64,000 nucleotides of DNA, taken from NCBI GenBank assembly GCA_040754375.1, contig JBFMCT010000010.1, positions 1 to 64,000 on the forward strand, written 5' to 3'. Positions within the stretch are counted from its first letter, which is position 1. Every line of letters starts with the position of its first letter. The position numbers and the translations under genes were made by a program. The stretch comes from Actinomycetota bacterium (GTDB taxonomy: Bacteria; Actinomycetota; Acidimicrobiia; Acidimicrobiales; AC-14). The notes below the pieces were generated by a model, which did no database searches, had not been told where the DNA came from, and saw only the letters and a program-made list of their open reading frames with translations. Positions 16,374-24,373 of this stretch are shown here, piece after piece.

Positions 16374-17159
16374 TCAAGCTGTGGACACCGGCGCGGGCCG
16401 GCAGCTCAGGCACGGCCGGTAACCAGCGTCGGCGGCCAGTTGCGCGCTCGGGAACATCACGCGGTGGGCGGGTGTGCTGCGGCGGACATGGTGGCACGTC
16501 GGCAGGCAGAACACCCCGGTCGTGGTCACCCCCGTGAAGCGGGCCCCGGAGGCCGCCAGGCGGGCCAGTTCGTCGAGGTCGACACCCTCAGCGGCCAGTA
16601 GGCGGCGCTTGGCGTCGGGGCCGAGGGCGTAGTTGCCGATGTGGCCGTCGGTCCTGACCACCCGGTGGCAGGGGACAAGCACCGGGACCGGGTTGCGGCC
16701 CAAGGCCGTGCCCACCGCCCGGGTGGCTCCGTGGTGGCCGACCTCGCGGGCCACCCACCCGTAGCTGCGGACCTGGCCCCGGGGGATCTGCGCCGCCTTC
16801 TCGAGCACGGCCCGCTGGAACGGCGTGCAGCTCGACAGGTCACACCTAGGCGTCTTGCCGCCACTGAGCGCGCTCAGGAGCGCCCGCGGTAGGGGTGTGC
16901 CTGGGGGCGCTCGGTGGAGACGGCGCTGGGGGTAGCGGGCCGCGAAAGCCTCGGCGAACTGGTGTTCGTCGTCGGGGGACGCAGTCACGGCTGGAGCGAC
17001 CAGGCTGGCCCCCGCCTGGCCGAAGGCCACCCGCAGCGGCCCCGTCGGGCCGTCGACCACCAGTTGCAGGTCGGCCAGGCCGGTGGCCGCGTCCACTCTG
17101 GCCGCCAGGCTGGGTGGGGCGGGACTGGCCAGGAGGGCCAAGGCGGCTTCGAGGTTCAT
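16374..17159 (-). CDS. O6-methylguanine-DNA methyltransferase fused to a C-terminal Ada zinc domain
   Basis: Residues ~20-190 form the alkyltransferase: an N-terminal 1N-type domain, then FQRAVLEKAAQIPRGQVRSYGWVAREVG, ALGRNPVPVLVPCHRVVR with the acceptor Cys in PCHRV, and GNYALG. Residues ~205-258 are an Ada-type methylphosphotriester domain with four Cys zinc ligands (GVFCLPTCHH and PCLSCRP). In the classical Ada protein the zinc domain is N-terminal and the alkyltransferase C-terminal; here the order is reversed and the AraC HTH is absent. The start overlaps the sigma gene stop by 4 bp (ATGA), so both are co-translated. Confidence 0.9.
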   Translation of the reverse strand: MNLEAALALLASPAPPSLAARVDAATGLADLQLVVDGPTGPLRVAFGQAGASLVAPAVTASPDDEHQFAEAFAARYPQRRLHRAPPGTPLPRALLSALSGGKTPRCDLSSCTPFQRAVLEKAAQIPRGQVRSYGWVAREVGHHGATRAVGTALGRNPVPVLVPCHRVVRTDGHIGNYALGPDAKRRLLAAEGVDLDELARLAASGARFTGVTTTGVFCLPTCHHVRRSTPAHRVMFPSAQLAADAGYRPCLSCRPAPVSTA

Positions 17160-17731
17160 GGTCGGTCCTCCAGTCGGTCACGCATGGCGGCCAGGGCACG
17201 GGAAACCTGGGCTTTGACCGTACCCTCGGGCCTGCCCAGCACCGCCGCCGTCTCAGCAGTCGAGCAGCCGATCACATGGCGGAGGACCACCGCCTGGCGG
17301 GCGGCCAGCGGCAGGGAGGCCAGCGCGCCAGCCAGGTCGAGGCGGTCCGAGGCGGTCACCGCCGGGTCGGGATGAGAGCGCAAGGGCGATGGTCGCCGTC
17401 CGTCGTCCATCGGTACGGTCGTGCGGCAAGAAGCGGTTCGCAGGTGGTTTCGCGCCACGTTGAGCGCGATCGTCAACACCCATGGTCGTAGTTCGAGGGA
17501 CGCGGTCCGCGACGGCGAGTAACTGCGAAGAGCCTTGTGGGCGCGTACGAAGGCGTCCTGGGCAATGTCCTCGGCCGCCGACGCGTCGCTCACCCGCCGG
17601 GCGAGTGTGAACACGTCCCCCCCGAACCGGTCCACGAACGCCGGGAAGGCCCCGTCGACATCGGCGGCCAGGTCCGCGGCCAGGTCGGCGGCCAGGTCGG
17701 CGGCGAGGTCGGGGCCTGGCCTCTGGTCCAT
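17156..17731 (-). CDS. ECF sigma factor coupled to the alkyl-repair gene
   Basis: The 191-residue product has sigma region 2 (FVDRFGGDVFTLARRVSDASAAEDIAQDAFVRAHKAL, WVLTIALNVARNHLR) and region 4 (LASLPLAARQAVVLRHVIGCSTAETAAVLGRPEGTVKAQVSRAL). The N terminus carries a DLAA tetrapeptide repeated four times (12-bp repeat near 17660-17710). No anti-sigma gene adjoins; the partner is the MGMT-Ada protein, which could sense alkylation. No promoter for it could be assigned. Confidence 0.88.
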   Translation of the reverse strand: MDQRPGPDLAADLAADLAADLAADVDGAFPAFVDRFGGDVFTLARRVSDASAAEDIAQDAFVRAHKALRSYSPSRTASLELRPWVLTIALNVARNHLRTASCRTTVPMDDGRRPSPLRSHPDPAVTASDRLDLAGALASLPLAARQAVVLRHVIGCSTAETAAVLGRPEGTVKAQVSRALAAMRDRLEDRP

Positions 17732-17788
17732 GCCTTCAGAACACCGGCGGGTGCCGTTCGGTTGCGTCGGACCGCCTGGTTGCGCCGG

Positions 17789-18691
17789 CTACTTGCCGGT
17801 CATCGCCCGGTAGATGCGCTCCAGGTCCTCCAGGTCGGCGAACTCCACGACCACCCGTCCTTTGGAGGCCCCCAGCTCGACTTTGACCCGGGTGTCGAGG
17901 TGGGAGGCCAGCATGTCCTCGAGCTCCAGCAGCCCCGCGGGCCGCAATCCCCCGCCGGGGGCCTGCTTCGGAGCAGGGCCCGGTTCGGGGGCGGCGGCGC
18001 GGTCCTCGCCCCGGTTGCCGTCGTTGTGATGGCGGGCCAGGTCCTCCACCGTCCGCACCGACAACCCGTCGCGTACGGCCCGCTGGGCTAGCCCTTCCTG
18101 GAAGGTCCGGTCCGGGGTGGTCAGGAGGGCACGAGCGTGGCCAGCCGTGAGCTGGCCGTCGTGCAGCATGCGCTGGACCGCGGGGGGGAGCTGGAAGAGC
18201 CGCAGGGTGTTGGAGATGGCCGCCCGGCTCTTGCCCACCCGGGTGGCCAGCTCGTCGTGGGTGAGGTGGAAGTCCTCGATCAGCTGCTGGTAGGCGGCGG
18301 CCTCGTCCATGGGGTTGAGGTCTTCGCGCTGGACGTTCTCGACGATGGCCTGTTCAAGCGAGGCGGTGTCGTCGACTGTGCGGACGATGGCCGGGATGGT
18401 GGCCAGGCCCGCCCGCCGAGCCGCCCGCCAGCGCCGTTCCCCGGCGATGAGCTCGTAGGGGCCTCCCGGGCCGGGCCCGCTGGAACGTACGAGCACGGGC
18501 TGGAGCACGCCCAGCTCACGCACAGACGCCGTGAGGGCGGCCATGGCCTCCTCGTCGAAACGGGTGCGGGGTTGGCGCCGGTTGGCGGTGATGGAGGACA
18601 CCGGGATGTCGCGGAAGACGGCGCCTTCGTCGTCCGCCCCCGGAGGGATCAGGGAGTCGAGCCCCCTACCCAGCCCGCCGCGCCGCGCCAC
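17789..18691 (-). CDS. parB: Chromosome partition protein ParB
   Basis: The 300-residue product binds parS, loads as a CTP-dependent clamp and directs origin segregation. It shows the N-terminal ParA-interacting leader (RRGGLGRGLDSLIP), box I (PRTRFDEEAMAALTASVRELGVLQPVLVR), the CTP-binding GERRWRAARRAGL, the NVQREDLNPMDEAAAYQQLIEDF helices, and the HTH (THDELATRVGKSRAAISNTLRLFQLP). A C-terminal dimerisation domain follows a Pro-rich linker. Its start lies within the last 26 bp of parA. Confidence 0.97.
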   Translation of the reverse strand: MARRGGLGRGLDSLIPPGADDEGAVFRDIPVSSITANRRQPRTRFDEEAMAALTASVRELGVLQPVLVRSSGPGPGGPYELIAGERRWRAARRAGLATIPAIVRTVDDTASLEQAIVENVQREDLNPMDEAAAYQQLIEDFHLTHDELATRVGKSRAAISNTLRLFQLPPAVQRMLHDGQLTAGHARALLTTPDRTFQEGLAQRAVRDGLSVRTVEDLARHHNDGNRGEDRAAAPEPGPAPKQAPGGGLRPAGLLELEDMLASHLDTRVKVELGASKGRVVVEFADLEDLERIYRAMTGK

Positions 18692-19841
18692 CGCTCACCT
18701 CCTTCGCCAGCTCCCGGTAGGCGATGGCACCCCGGGACGACGGGTCGAACACGCTGATCGGCTGGCCGAAGGACGGCGCCTCGGACAGCCTCACCGTGCG
18801 AGGCACGATGTTGCGGCACACCTTGGCGCCGAAATGGCTCTTGACTTCCTTGACCACCTGGTCGGACAGCTTCGTCCGGGCGTCGTACATGGTGAGGACG
18901 ATGGTGCTCAGCTCCAGCTGGGGGTTCAGGTTGCTCTGGACGAGGTTGATGTTACGCATGAGCTGGCCCAGGCCTTCGAGGGCGTAGTACTCGCACTGGA
19001 TAGGCACGAGCACCTCGGAGACGGCGGCCAGACCGTTGACGGTCAGCAGGCCCAGCGACGGGGGACAGTCGATGAGGATGAAGTCGTAGTGGTCGCCTGC
19101 TCGCTCGATGGCCCTCCGCAGGCGCAGCTCGCGGGAAAAGGCAGGGACCAGCTCGATCTCGGCCCCGGCCAAGTCGATGGTGGCCGGGGCCACGAAGAGG
19201 TTGCGGACCGCCGTCGGCTCGATGCAGTCCTCGAGGGGGGACTCCGACATCAGGACGTCGTAGATCGACAGGTTGAGGTTGCGGGAGTTGATCCCCAGGC
19301 CCGTAGTGGCGTTGCCTTGGGGGTCGAGGTCGATCACCAGGACACGGAACCCCAGGTCAGCCAGCCCCGCACCCAGGTTCACGGCCGTGGTCGTCTTACC
19401 CACGCCACCTTTCTGGTTGGCCACAGCGATGGTCCGGGGCAGTGATCGGGCAGGAGCCCGCTCTCCCCCGGGGCCGGCCAGGGGCCGGGTGGGGGGCAGG
19501 TCATCGAGGGGGCCTCGGTCCCCGCTCCGGGCATCACCGCCCGGTTCCTCGCCATCGGTCGGGCCGTGGCCGGCGCTCGCCGGTCGCTCCGGTACGGCAA
19601 TGACGAGCCCCTGAGCAGGGTCGCCGGCTTGTTCGTCGACTTCTTCGCCGGCTTCGCCTTGGTGGCCCGCTGCCCCCTCGCTTGGCGAGTCGCCGGGTGC
19701 CAGCCCGTCGGTAGTGGCCGGTACGTCGCCGGAGGGGTAGTCGCGGAGGGACGCGCCTTGAGCCTCTTCCCCGTGGTCTCCCGGGTCTACGAGGTGAGCG
19801 TCGACCGGGGACGAAGGGAAGGGGGCCGCCGTCATGGACAT
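18666..19841 (-). CDS. parA: Chromosome partition ATPase ParA, with a long acidic N-terminal extension
   Basis: The ATPase core starts near residue 130 with IAVANQKGGVGKTTTAVNLG (deviant Walker A) and continues with IDLDPQGNATTGLG, the LIDCPPSLGLLT Walker B region and a CEYYALEGLGQL motif. The first ~125 residues are Asp/Glu/Gly/Pro-rich and disordered-looking. The ATG at 19841 (MSMTAAPF) is the chosen start; the frame remains open further upstream, but that part covers parS and rsmG. The gene follows rsmG and overlaps parB. Confidence 0.93.
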   Translation of the reverse strand: MSMTAAPFPSSPVDAHLVDPGDHGEEAQGASLRDYPSGDVPATTDGLAPGDSPSEGAAGHQGEAGEEVDEQAGDPAQGLVIAVPERPASAGHGPTDGEEPGGDARSGDRGPLDDLPPTRPLAGPGGERAPARSLPRTIAVANQKGGVGKTTTAVNLGAGLADLGFRVLVIDLDPQGNATTGLGINSRNLNLSIYDVLMSESPLEDCIEPTAVRNLFVAPATIDLAGAEIELVPAFSRELRLRRAIERAGDHYDFILIDCPPSLGLLTVNGLAAVSEVLVPIQCEYYALEGLGQLMRNINLVQSNLNPQLELSTIVLTMYDARTKLSDQVVKEVKSHFGAKVCRNIVPRTVRLSEAPSFGQPISVFDPSSRGAIAYRELAKEVSGGAARRAG

Positions 19842-20058
19842 CCCTGAGTCGCCCTCGGAGCCTCGATTGATGCTCTCATCCGGCTCGCGTTCGGGCGCCC
19901 CTCGTCGTCGGTCACGGCGAGACCAGGGGTTCGACCGACCAGCGGGCCTCGCTGGCGTCGGAGGCGGGATGACGACCGGGCTCCAGATCCCTGGAGGCTT
20001 TCCGGCCCACCGTGAGATGGGGCACTGCTGGGTATCTTGACTGGTCTCGACCTGACTA

Positions 20059-20805
20059 TCAAGTATTGGTTTCACGTGAAACACTGAAGAGCGGGCGCTT
20101 TGTTGGAACTCCGGTCCGTCGCGGGAACCGGTCGGGGGCCGGCTCGACCTGCGTGAACACAACCAACGACACCTCCCCATCCGCCACCAAGCGGTCGAGC
20201 TCCAACCCCAGGCCCCTCATGGCGACTGCTGGCCACCGACGCTCGTCGCCCCCGGGCGGCTCGCTCACCACTAGCTTGCCTCCGGTACGCAGGAACGGCG
20301 CCCCACACTCGGCGGTAGCTGCCGGCGGCCCGAAGCCCCGGGCCACCACCAGGTCGTACTGATGCCGGTGCGTAGGGTCATGGCCCATGAGCTCGGCTCG
20401 GCCGGCTAGGACCGTGCACCGCCCGCCAAGACCCAGCTCCTCGACGGCCTCCCCCACGAACCGGGTACTGCGCTCTCGGCCGTCCAGCAGGTACCACCGT
20501 GTGGAGGGCCAGCAGGCGGCCAACACCAGACCAGGAAGGCCACCGCCCGTCCCCAGGTCGAGGGCAGGTCCGGTTGGTGGCGCGATGTGCTCGGCCATGG
20601 CCAGCGCGTGCCTGACCTGGACCGATACTGGGCCAGGTCCGAGTAGGCCCTGCTTCTGTCCCTCGCCCAGGACCGCCTCCAGCCGGGCCACGTCGGAACC
20701 ATCCAAGCTGGCCACGTCCCGATCATGCACCACCGGCGCGCGCGCCTCAGCCGTTGGACCGAGGTGGAACGAGGCGGCCGAGCAGTCACCCGACGTTGAT
20801 GGCAA
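20059..20805 (-). CDS. rsmG: 16S rRNA (guanine527-N7)-methyltransferase RsmG
   Basis: Up to 248 residues form a Rossmann-like SAM methyltransferase with LDLGTGGGLPGLVLA (motif I) near residue 82, LLDGRERSTRFV, and VVARGFGPPAATAE (the RsmG catalytic-region motif). The enzyme methylates G527 of 16S rRNA. The first ~40 residues look poorly conserved, so the real start may be downstream. The last codons (VSRET) encode the parS palindrome. The gene lies between jag and parA, the normal actinobacterial place. Confidence 0.9.
   Translation of the reverse strand: MPSTSGDCSAASFHLGPTAEARAPVVHDRDVASLDGSDVARLEAVLGEGQKQGLLGPGPVSVQVRHALAMAEHIAPPTGPALDLGTGGGLPGLVLAACWPSTRWYLLDGRERSTRFVGEAVEELGLGGRCTVLAGRAELMGHDPTHRHQYDLVVARGFGPPAATAECGAPFLRTGGKLVVSEPPGGDERRWPAVAMRGLGLELDRLVADGEVSLVVFTQVEPAPDRFPRRTGVPTKRPLFSVSRETNT
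20069..20082. promoter_or_regulatory. parS centromere site
   Basis: The 14-bp palindrome gtttcacgtgaaac matches the core of the ParB-binding consensus exactly; the outer bases (g on the left, a on the right) deviate only at one flank. It sits in the 3' end of rsmG immediately upstream of parA. No second copy was noticed in the window. Confidence 0.93.
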
Positions 20806-20864
20806 CTACCAGGGCAGGCCGGGTGCCCCGGGCCGGGCCCCCGGGAGAGGGCCCTGACGGGGGG

Positions 20865-21902
20865 TCAGGCCGGCTTGATGACCACCCGGCGGTGGGGTTC
20901 CTCGCCCTCGGAGGTCGTCGTCACGCCCTCGATCGCGTTGATGGCGTCGTGGACGACCTTGCGGTCGGCCGGGATCATCGGTTCGAGCACCTTGGCCACC
21001 CCCGAGGCGATGACCTGTTCGGCGACCTGGTTGGCGAACCTCTCCAGTGCCGCCCTGCGGGCCTGGCGGTACCCGGAGATGTCGAGGATGATCCGGCTCG
21101 AACGCCCACGCGACCGGCGCTGGACGGCCGTCCTGGTCAGTTCCTGGATGGCGGCCAGGGTCTGGCCTCGCGGGCCGATCAGCAAGCCGAGGTCGTCGCC
21201 CTTGACGCTCAGCTCGACGAGGTCGTCCTCCAGCTCACGACGCTCGATCGTGAACGACGCGCCGTACGTTTCCAGCAGCCCTGCCAGGAACGTCTCGGCC
21301 ACCTCGACCTCGTCGGCCCCCTCTTCGGCGCCATCAGAATCGTTCACACTGCCCTCCAGATCGTCTTGTAGGTGACTCACACCGGCTCTCCCCGGCCCCC
21401 CGGACTGGGCTCTGACACCGGCTCGACCACTGTCCGCGCCACCGCCACCGGCGACGGTGCGGGCCGCTCCCGAAGCGCCGGCCCGGTCGCCGGCCCCAGC
21501 CTCGCCGCCTGTCCGGCCACCCCTGCGTCTGCGGCCGCCCCGGCCGCGGCCCGACGGGCCAGCCGGGCCAGTCGGCGACGTGGCCTCACCACCACCCGAA
21601 CGACGTGGTCGATCGCCGCCGCGGGCCGTAGCCTCGCTGCCGCCTCCTGGGCTCTCCCCCCCGGCCGGTCGGCGATCGAAGTCACGTTCTCGCCGGCGAT
21701 CGCGCCGGTCCAGCTTGGGGCGAGGGGAGCTGGGCGCCACCCTGGCCCGCACCCGGGCTTCGGAGCGCAGGCGCCCGAACAGCCCGGCGCGAGGCTCCTC
21801 CACCACCTCGAACTCGGCCTCGGCCTCGTCAACCCCGAGTACCTCGAGAGCCGACTCCTTAGCTTCTTCGACCGTTCTTCCGGTTACCTCGACCCACTCC
21901 AC
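20865..21902 (-). CDS. jag: Jag/KhpB RNA-binding protein (Jag-N, KH and R3H domains)
   Basis: The N-terminal ~60 residues are the Jag-N domain (VEVTGRTVEEAKESALEVLGV ... VEEPRAGLFGRLRSEARVR). A ~130-residue disordered Arg/Gly-rich linker follows, then a KH domain (DLGLLIGPRGQTLAAIQELTRTAVQRR) and a terminal R3H domain (LERFANQVAEQVIASGVAKVLEPMIPADRKVVHDAI). The protein binds RNA and is linked to cell-wall regulation. It starts 2 bp after yidC stops, and this pairing is near universal. Confidence 0.95.
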   Translation of the reverse strand: MEWVEVTGRTVEEAKESALEVLGVDEAEAEFEVVEEPRAGLFGRLRSEARVRARVAPSSPRPKLDRRDRRRERDFDRRPAGGESPGGGSEATARGGDRPRRSGGGEATSPTGPAGPSGRGRGGRRRRGGRTGGEAGAGDRAGASGAARTVAGGGGADSGRAGVRAQSGGPGRAGVSHLQDDLEGSVNDSDGAEEGADEVEVAETFLAGLLETYGASFTIERRELEDDLVELSVKGDDLGLLIGPRGQTLAAIQELTRTAVQRRSRGRSSRIILDISGYRQARRAALERFANQVAEQVIASGVAKVLEPMIPADRKVVHDAINAIEGVTTTSEGEEPHRRVVIKPA

Positions 21903-21904
21903 AA

Positions 21905-23293
21905 CTACTTCCCTCGTCGCGTGTTCCGGGGTTTGGAGCGGCTCGAAGAGCCTCCCTTACCCTGGGCGCGCCCGCTGCTCCCGCGGGGCGTCACCCGTCC
22001 GTTGCTTCCCGACCGGCCCGCCGGCCGGTTCCCTCCGGATGACTTCCCGCCTGCCCCAGAACCGCCCTTACCAGCGGTTTTGCCGTTACCGGACGACTCG
22101 GTCCGGGCACGCGGGGCTTTCTGCCGGGGTGGACGGGCCACTCCCGCGGTGCCCCCGCCCAGTCCCTTGTTGGGGTTAGGTGTGCCCAGGGCCTTGGCCA
22201 GCCTGGCCATGAAACCGCCTGGGGCAGGGGCGCCCGCCGTCGCCGCCTCGTCCGCACCGGCATTGACCCGGGGCGCGGGCCGGGTGTCCCCGCCGTCGTC
22301 GACAGGCCCGTCGTCGTCGACATCCTCGTCCCCGGCCCCGGGGTCGACATCCGGGGCAACGTCGGCCCGGTCCTTGGTCCCGCCCGCTCCGGCGCCGGCC
22401 CCAGTTGCACTCGAACGTCCTTTCCCGCCGCGAGTACTGGTCCCGTTGCTCGAAGCCCCGCCGGACGCCGGCGCCTTGGGCTTAGGGGTGCTGACCGCCG
22501 TACCGCCGCCCTTGCCCTTAGGGGGCTCGGCTGCTTCCCGTAGCTGCTGGCGCCGGAAGAGGTAACCCTGCTGGCCGATCTGCCACAGGTTGGAGATGAA
22601 GAAGTAGACCACGACCCCCGCGGGGATCGTCCAGGAGACGACCGCCAGGAAGATGGGGATGACCTTGGTCATCATCAGGATCTGGGCGTTGGCACCGTCT
22701 TTGGGCATGCGGGCCGTCATCTGCTTCTGCTGGTAGAAGCCGGTAGCCAGCACCAGGGCGATGAGGACCAGGTAGGGGAGGAGGTTGGTGAAGCCGCTGA
22801 TGTCGGCCGCCCGCCGGGAGAGGTCCATGCCGAACGACTGCATGCTGCCGCCCGCGGCCACCAGGGCGTCGAACAGCTCGCTGCCCCGGGGCACGTGCTT
22901 GGGCTCGGGCTGGGTGTTGAGCTGCAGGATCAGCCGGTAGAGCACGATGAACAGCGGCATCTGCAGCAGCAACGGCAGGCACCCGGCGAACGGGTTGACG
23001 TTGTGCTCCTTGTAGAGGCGCATCATCTCTTCGTTGCGCTTCTGGGGGTCGGCTTTGTACTTGGCCTGGACCCTCTTGAGCTCGGGCCCGATCTTCTGCA
23101 TCTCCTGCTGGGACTTGACCTGCTTGGCCACCAGGGGCATACGCAGGACCGACACGGCCATCGTCAGCAGGGCGATGGCCACCCCGTAGGACGGGACCAG
23201 CGCGTAGAACCAGGCCAGGAGCTGGCCGAGGAGGGCGTAGAGGGGGTCGAGGATCCAGAACTTCTCGGCAGCGAGGAGCGGGACGGCGTTCAC
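21905..23293 (-). CDS. yidC: Membrane protein insertase YidC
   Basis: The 462-residue product carries the Oxa1/YidC fold: FYALVPSYGVAIALLTMAVSVLRMPLVAKQVKSQQ, a coiled loop (MQKIGPELKRVQAKYKADPQKRNEEMMRLYKEHNVNPFAGCLP) and four further membrane helices, one ending PIFLAVVSWTIPAGVVVYFFISNLWQ. It inserts proteins into the inner membrane. The C-terminal ~170 residues are a long low-complexity basic/Gly/Ser tail, longer than in most homologs, probably contacting the ribosome. It belongs to the rpmH-rnpA-yidD-yidC-jag operon. Confidence 0.96.
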   Translation of the reverse strand: MNAVPLLAAEKFWILDPLYALLGQLLAWFYALVPSYGVAIALLTMAVSVLRMPLVAKQVKSQQEMQKIGPELKRVQAKYKADPQKRNEEMMRLYKEHNVNPFAGCLPLLLQMPLFIVLYRLILQLNTQPEPKHVPRGSELFDALVAAGGSMQSFGMDLSRRAADISGFTNLLPYLVLIALVLATGFYQQKQMTARMPKDGANAQILMMTKVIPIFLAVVSWTIPAGVVVYFFISNLWQIGQQGYLFRRQQLREAAEPPKGKGGGTAVSTPKPKAPASGGASSNGTSTRGGKGRSSATGAGAGAGGTKDRADVAPDVDPGAGDEDVDDDGPVDDGGDTRPAPRVNAGADEAATAGAPAPGGFMARLAKALGTPNPNKGLGGGTAGVARPPRQKAPRARTESSGNGKTAGKGGSGAGGKSSGGNRPAGRSGSNGRVTPRGSSGRAQGKGGSSSRSKPRNTRRGK

Positions 23294-23318
23294 AGGGATC
23301 GGTGGCTCTGCTTTCTCA

Positions 23319-23537
23319 TCAGGTACTCCGCTCCGGTACGAGGTCGATGCCCTGGCCGCCCCAGGGATGGCACCGGGCCAGGCGGCGGGCCGCTAGCCAC
23401 GACCCACGGCCCGCACCGTGGAGGGTGACCGCCTCGAGGGCGTAGTTGGAACAGGTGGGCCAGTAGCGGCACGGAGAGGGTCGCCCGGCGCGCACAGCCT
23501 GGTAGGCCTTGACCACCACGACCAGCGCCCGAGACAT
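23319..23537 (-). CDS. yidD: Membrane insertion efficiency factor YidD
   Basis: This short protein (72 residues from ATG 23537) has the YidD signature: VKAYQAVRAGRPSPCRYWPTCSNYALEAVTLHGAGRGSWLAARRLARCHPWGGQGID, with its cysteines and the CHPWGGQG motif. It helps YidC-dependent membrane insertion. A TTG start at 23597 (overlapping the rnpA stop, TTGA) is possible and would add 20 residues; the ATG places the conserved region at the normal distance. It lies between rnpA and yidC. Confidence 0.9.
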   Translation of the reverse strand: MSRALVVVVKAYQAVRAGRPSPCRYWPTCSNYALEAVTLHGAGRGSWLAARRLARCHPWGGQGIDLVPERST

Positions 23538-23593
23538 CACCGATAGTGGTGGAGAGGTCACAGGGCTCGACTGTGGATCGGCCGGGGCGCGCT

Positions 23594-24049
23594 TCAATGT
23601 CGGCGGTCCGTTGCCGCACGCAGCGCTTCGGTCACTGTCGCTCTCAGCTCTCCGTAAGAAATGGCCGCCGCCGCAGGCCCCGCACCCACGAGGTAGTCCC
23701 CGGGGGATAGGTCGGCACTGGCCTGGCGGATGATCTCCCGTAGCCGGCGTCGTAGCCGGTTACGGACCACTGCACCTCCGACCTGGCGGCCGACGGCGTA
23801 CGCGACCCGCGGCGAACTGCCTGGGTCACCAGCCACCCAGGTTACCGTCACCGGCCCCCTGCGCACCCGTCGACCTTTGCGACGTAGCACCGCGAAGGCG
23901 GCGGGGCCGCTCAGGCGGACAGGCGGTGGCGCCCCTTGCGCCGCCGAGCGGCCAGGATGGCCCGACCGGCGCGGGTCTCCATGCGGTGCCGGAAGCCGTG
24001 GCGTTTGGCCCGCTTGCGGTTGTTGGGTTGGTAAGGACGCTTCACTCAT
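23594..24049 (-). CDS. rnpA: RNase P protein component, with an N-terminal extension encoded across rpmH
   Basis: The C-terminal ~110 residues match Rnp[19 protein letters not shown], then [27 protein letters not shown] with the RNR motif. It binds and assists the RNase P RNA in 5' tRNA maturation. The only ATG, GTG or TTG in frame before the conserved core is the ATG at 24049, 4 nt before the rpmH start, so rpmH would lie wholly inside rnpA in another frame. A start at a CTG (23914) cannot be excluded. The extension is Pro/Gln/Arg-rich. This layout is known from Thermus. Confidence 0.88.
   Translation of the reverse strand: MSEASLPTQQPQAGQTPRLPAPHGDPRRSGHPGRSAAQGAPPPVRLSGPAAFAVLRRKGRRVRRGPVTVTWVAGDPGSSPRVAYAVGRQVGGAVVRNRLRRRLREIIRQASADLSPGDYLVGAGPAAAAISYGELRATVTEALRAATDRRH
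23911..24045 (-). CDS. rpmH: 50S ribosomal protein L34
   Basis: This 44-residue protein is the classic L34: [16 protein letters not shown], then [18 protein letters not shown] and [10 protein letters not shown]. The GTG start at 24045 is 6 nt from a GGGGAGG ribosome site, which is optimal spacing. The same site also serves the rnpA ATG only 2 nt away. It opens the minus-strand operon that diverges from dnaA. Confidence 0.96.
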   Translation of the reverse strand: MKRPYQPNNRKRAKRHGFRHRMETRAGRAILAARRRKGRHRLSA

Positions 24050-24373
24050 GGCCTCCCCGAAAGGGAACGGTGAGCCTGCCGGCCGGGCGCGGCCCGGCGG
24101 GGGGAGCTCTGAGACCCAGATAGCTTACGCCCCCACACCCCTCCCGCCGCCAAAGGCAAAAAACCCAACAAAATCGGCCTTGATCGCGGCCCCTTAGGGG
24201 ATGGTACGGTTCGGTGCAGTGTCCGGGGAAGCGGCCCCCGGGCGAACGGGTCCCCCACTTTCCCGGCCCTGTGCTGTACCGGTGGCGTTCACCGGATGAC
24301 CGCCGCACGGAAAGGGAGCCCGAGTTATCCACCGATTGTGGATAACTCGTGGACTGTCGTGGGAGGTGAGTGG
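24050..24373. promoter_or_regulatory. rpmH-dnaA divergent control region with paired DnaA boxes
   Basis: This region separates the divergent rpmH and dnaA genes. At 24322-24348 two DnaA-type boxes (gagttatccac and its reverse gtggataactc, 5-nt spacer) form a perfect 11-bp inverted repeat, fitting DnaA autoregulation. Around 24150-24180 lies a locally A-rich patch (caaaaaacccaacaaaa), unusual in this high-GC DNA and a candidate promoter zone. A GC hairpin (gccgggccgcgcccggc) lies in the rpmH leader. The ribosome site GGAGGTGAG at 24362-24370 belongs to dnaA. Confidence 0.7.

Noticed and set aside
19842-20180. Longer ParA start
   Set aside because: The additional residues come from the opposite-strand rsmG end and parS; the ATG at 19841 is better.
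24180-24210. dnaA promoter ttgatc ... tacggt
   Set aside because: Spacing is 19 bp and the boxes match poorly; not strong enough to list.
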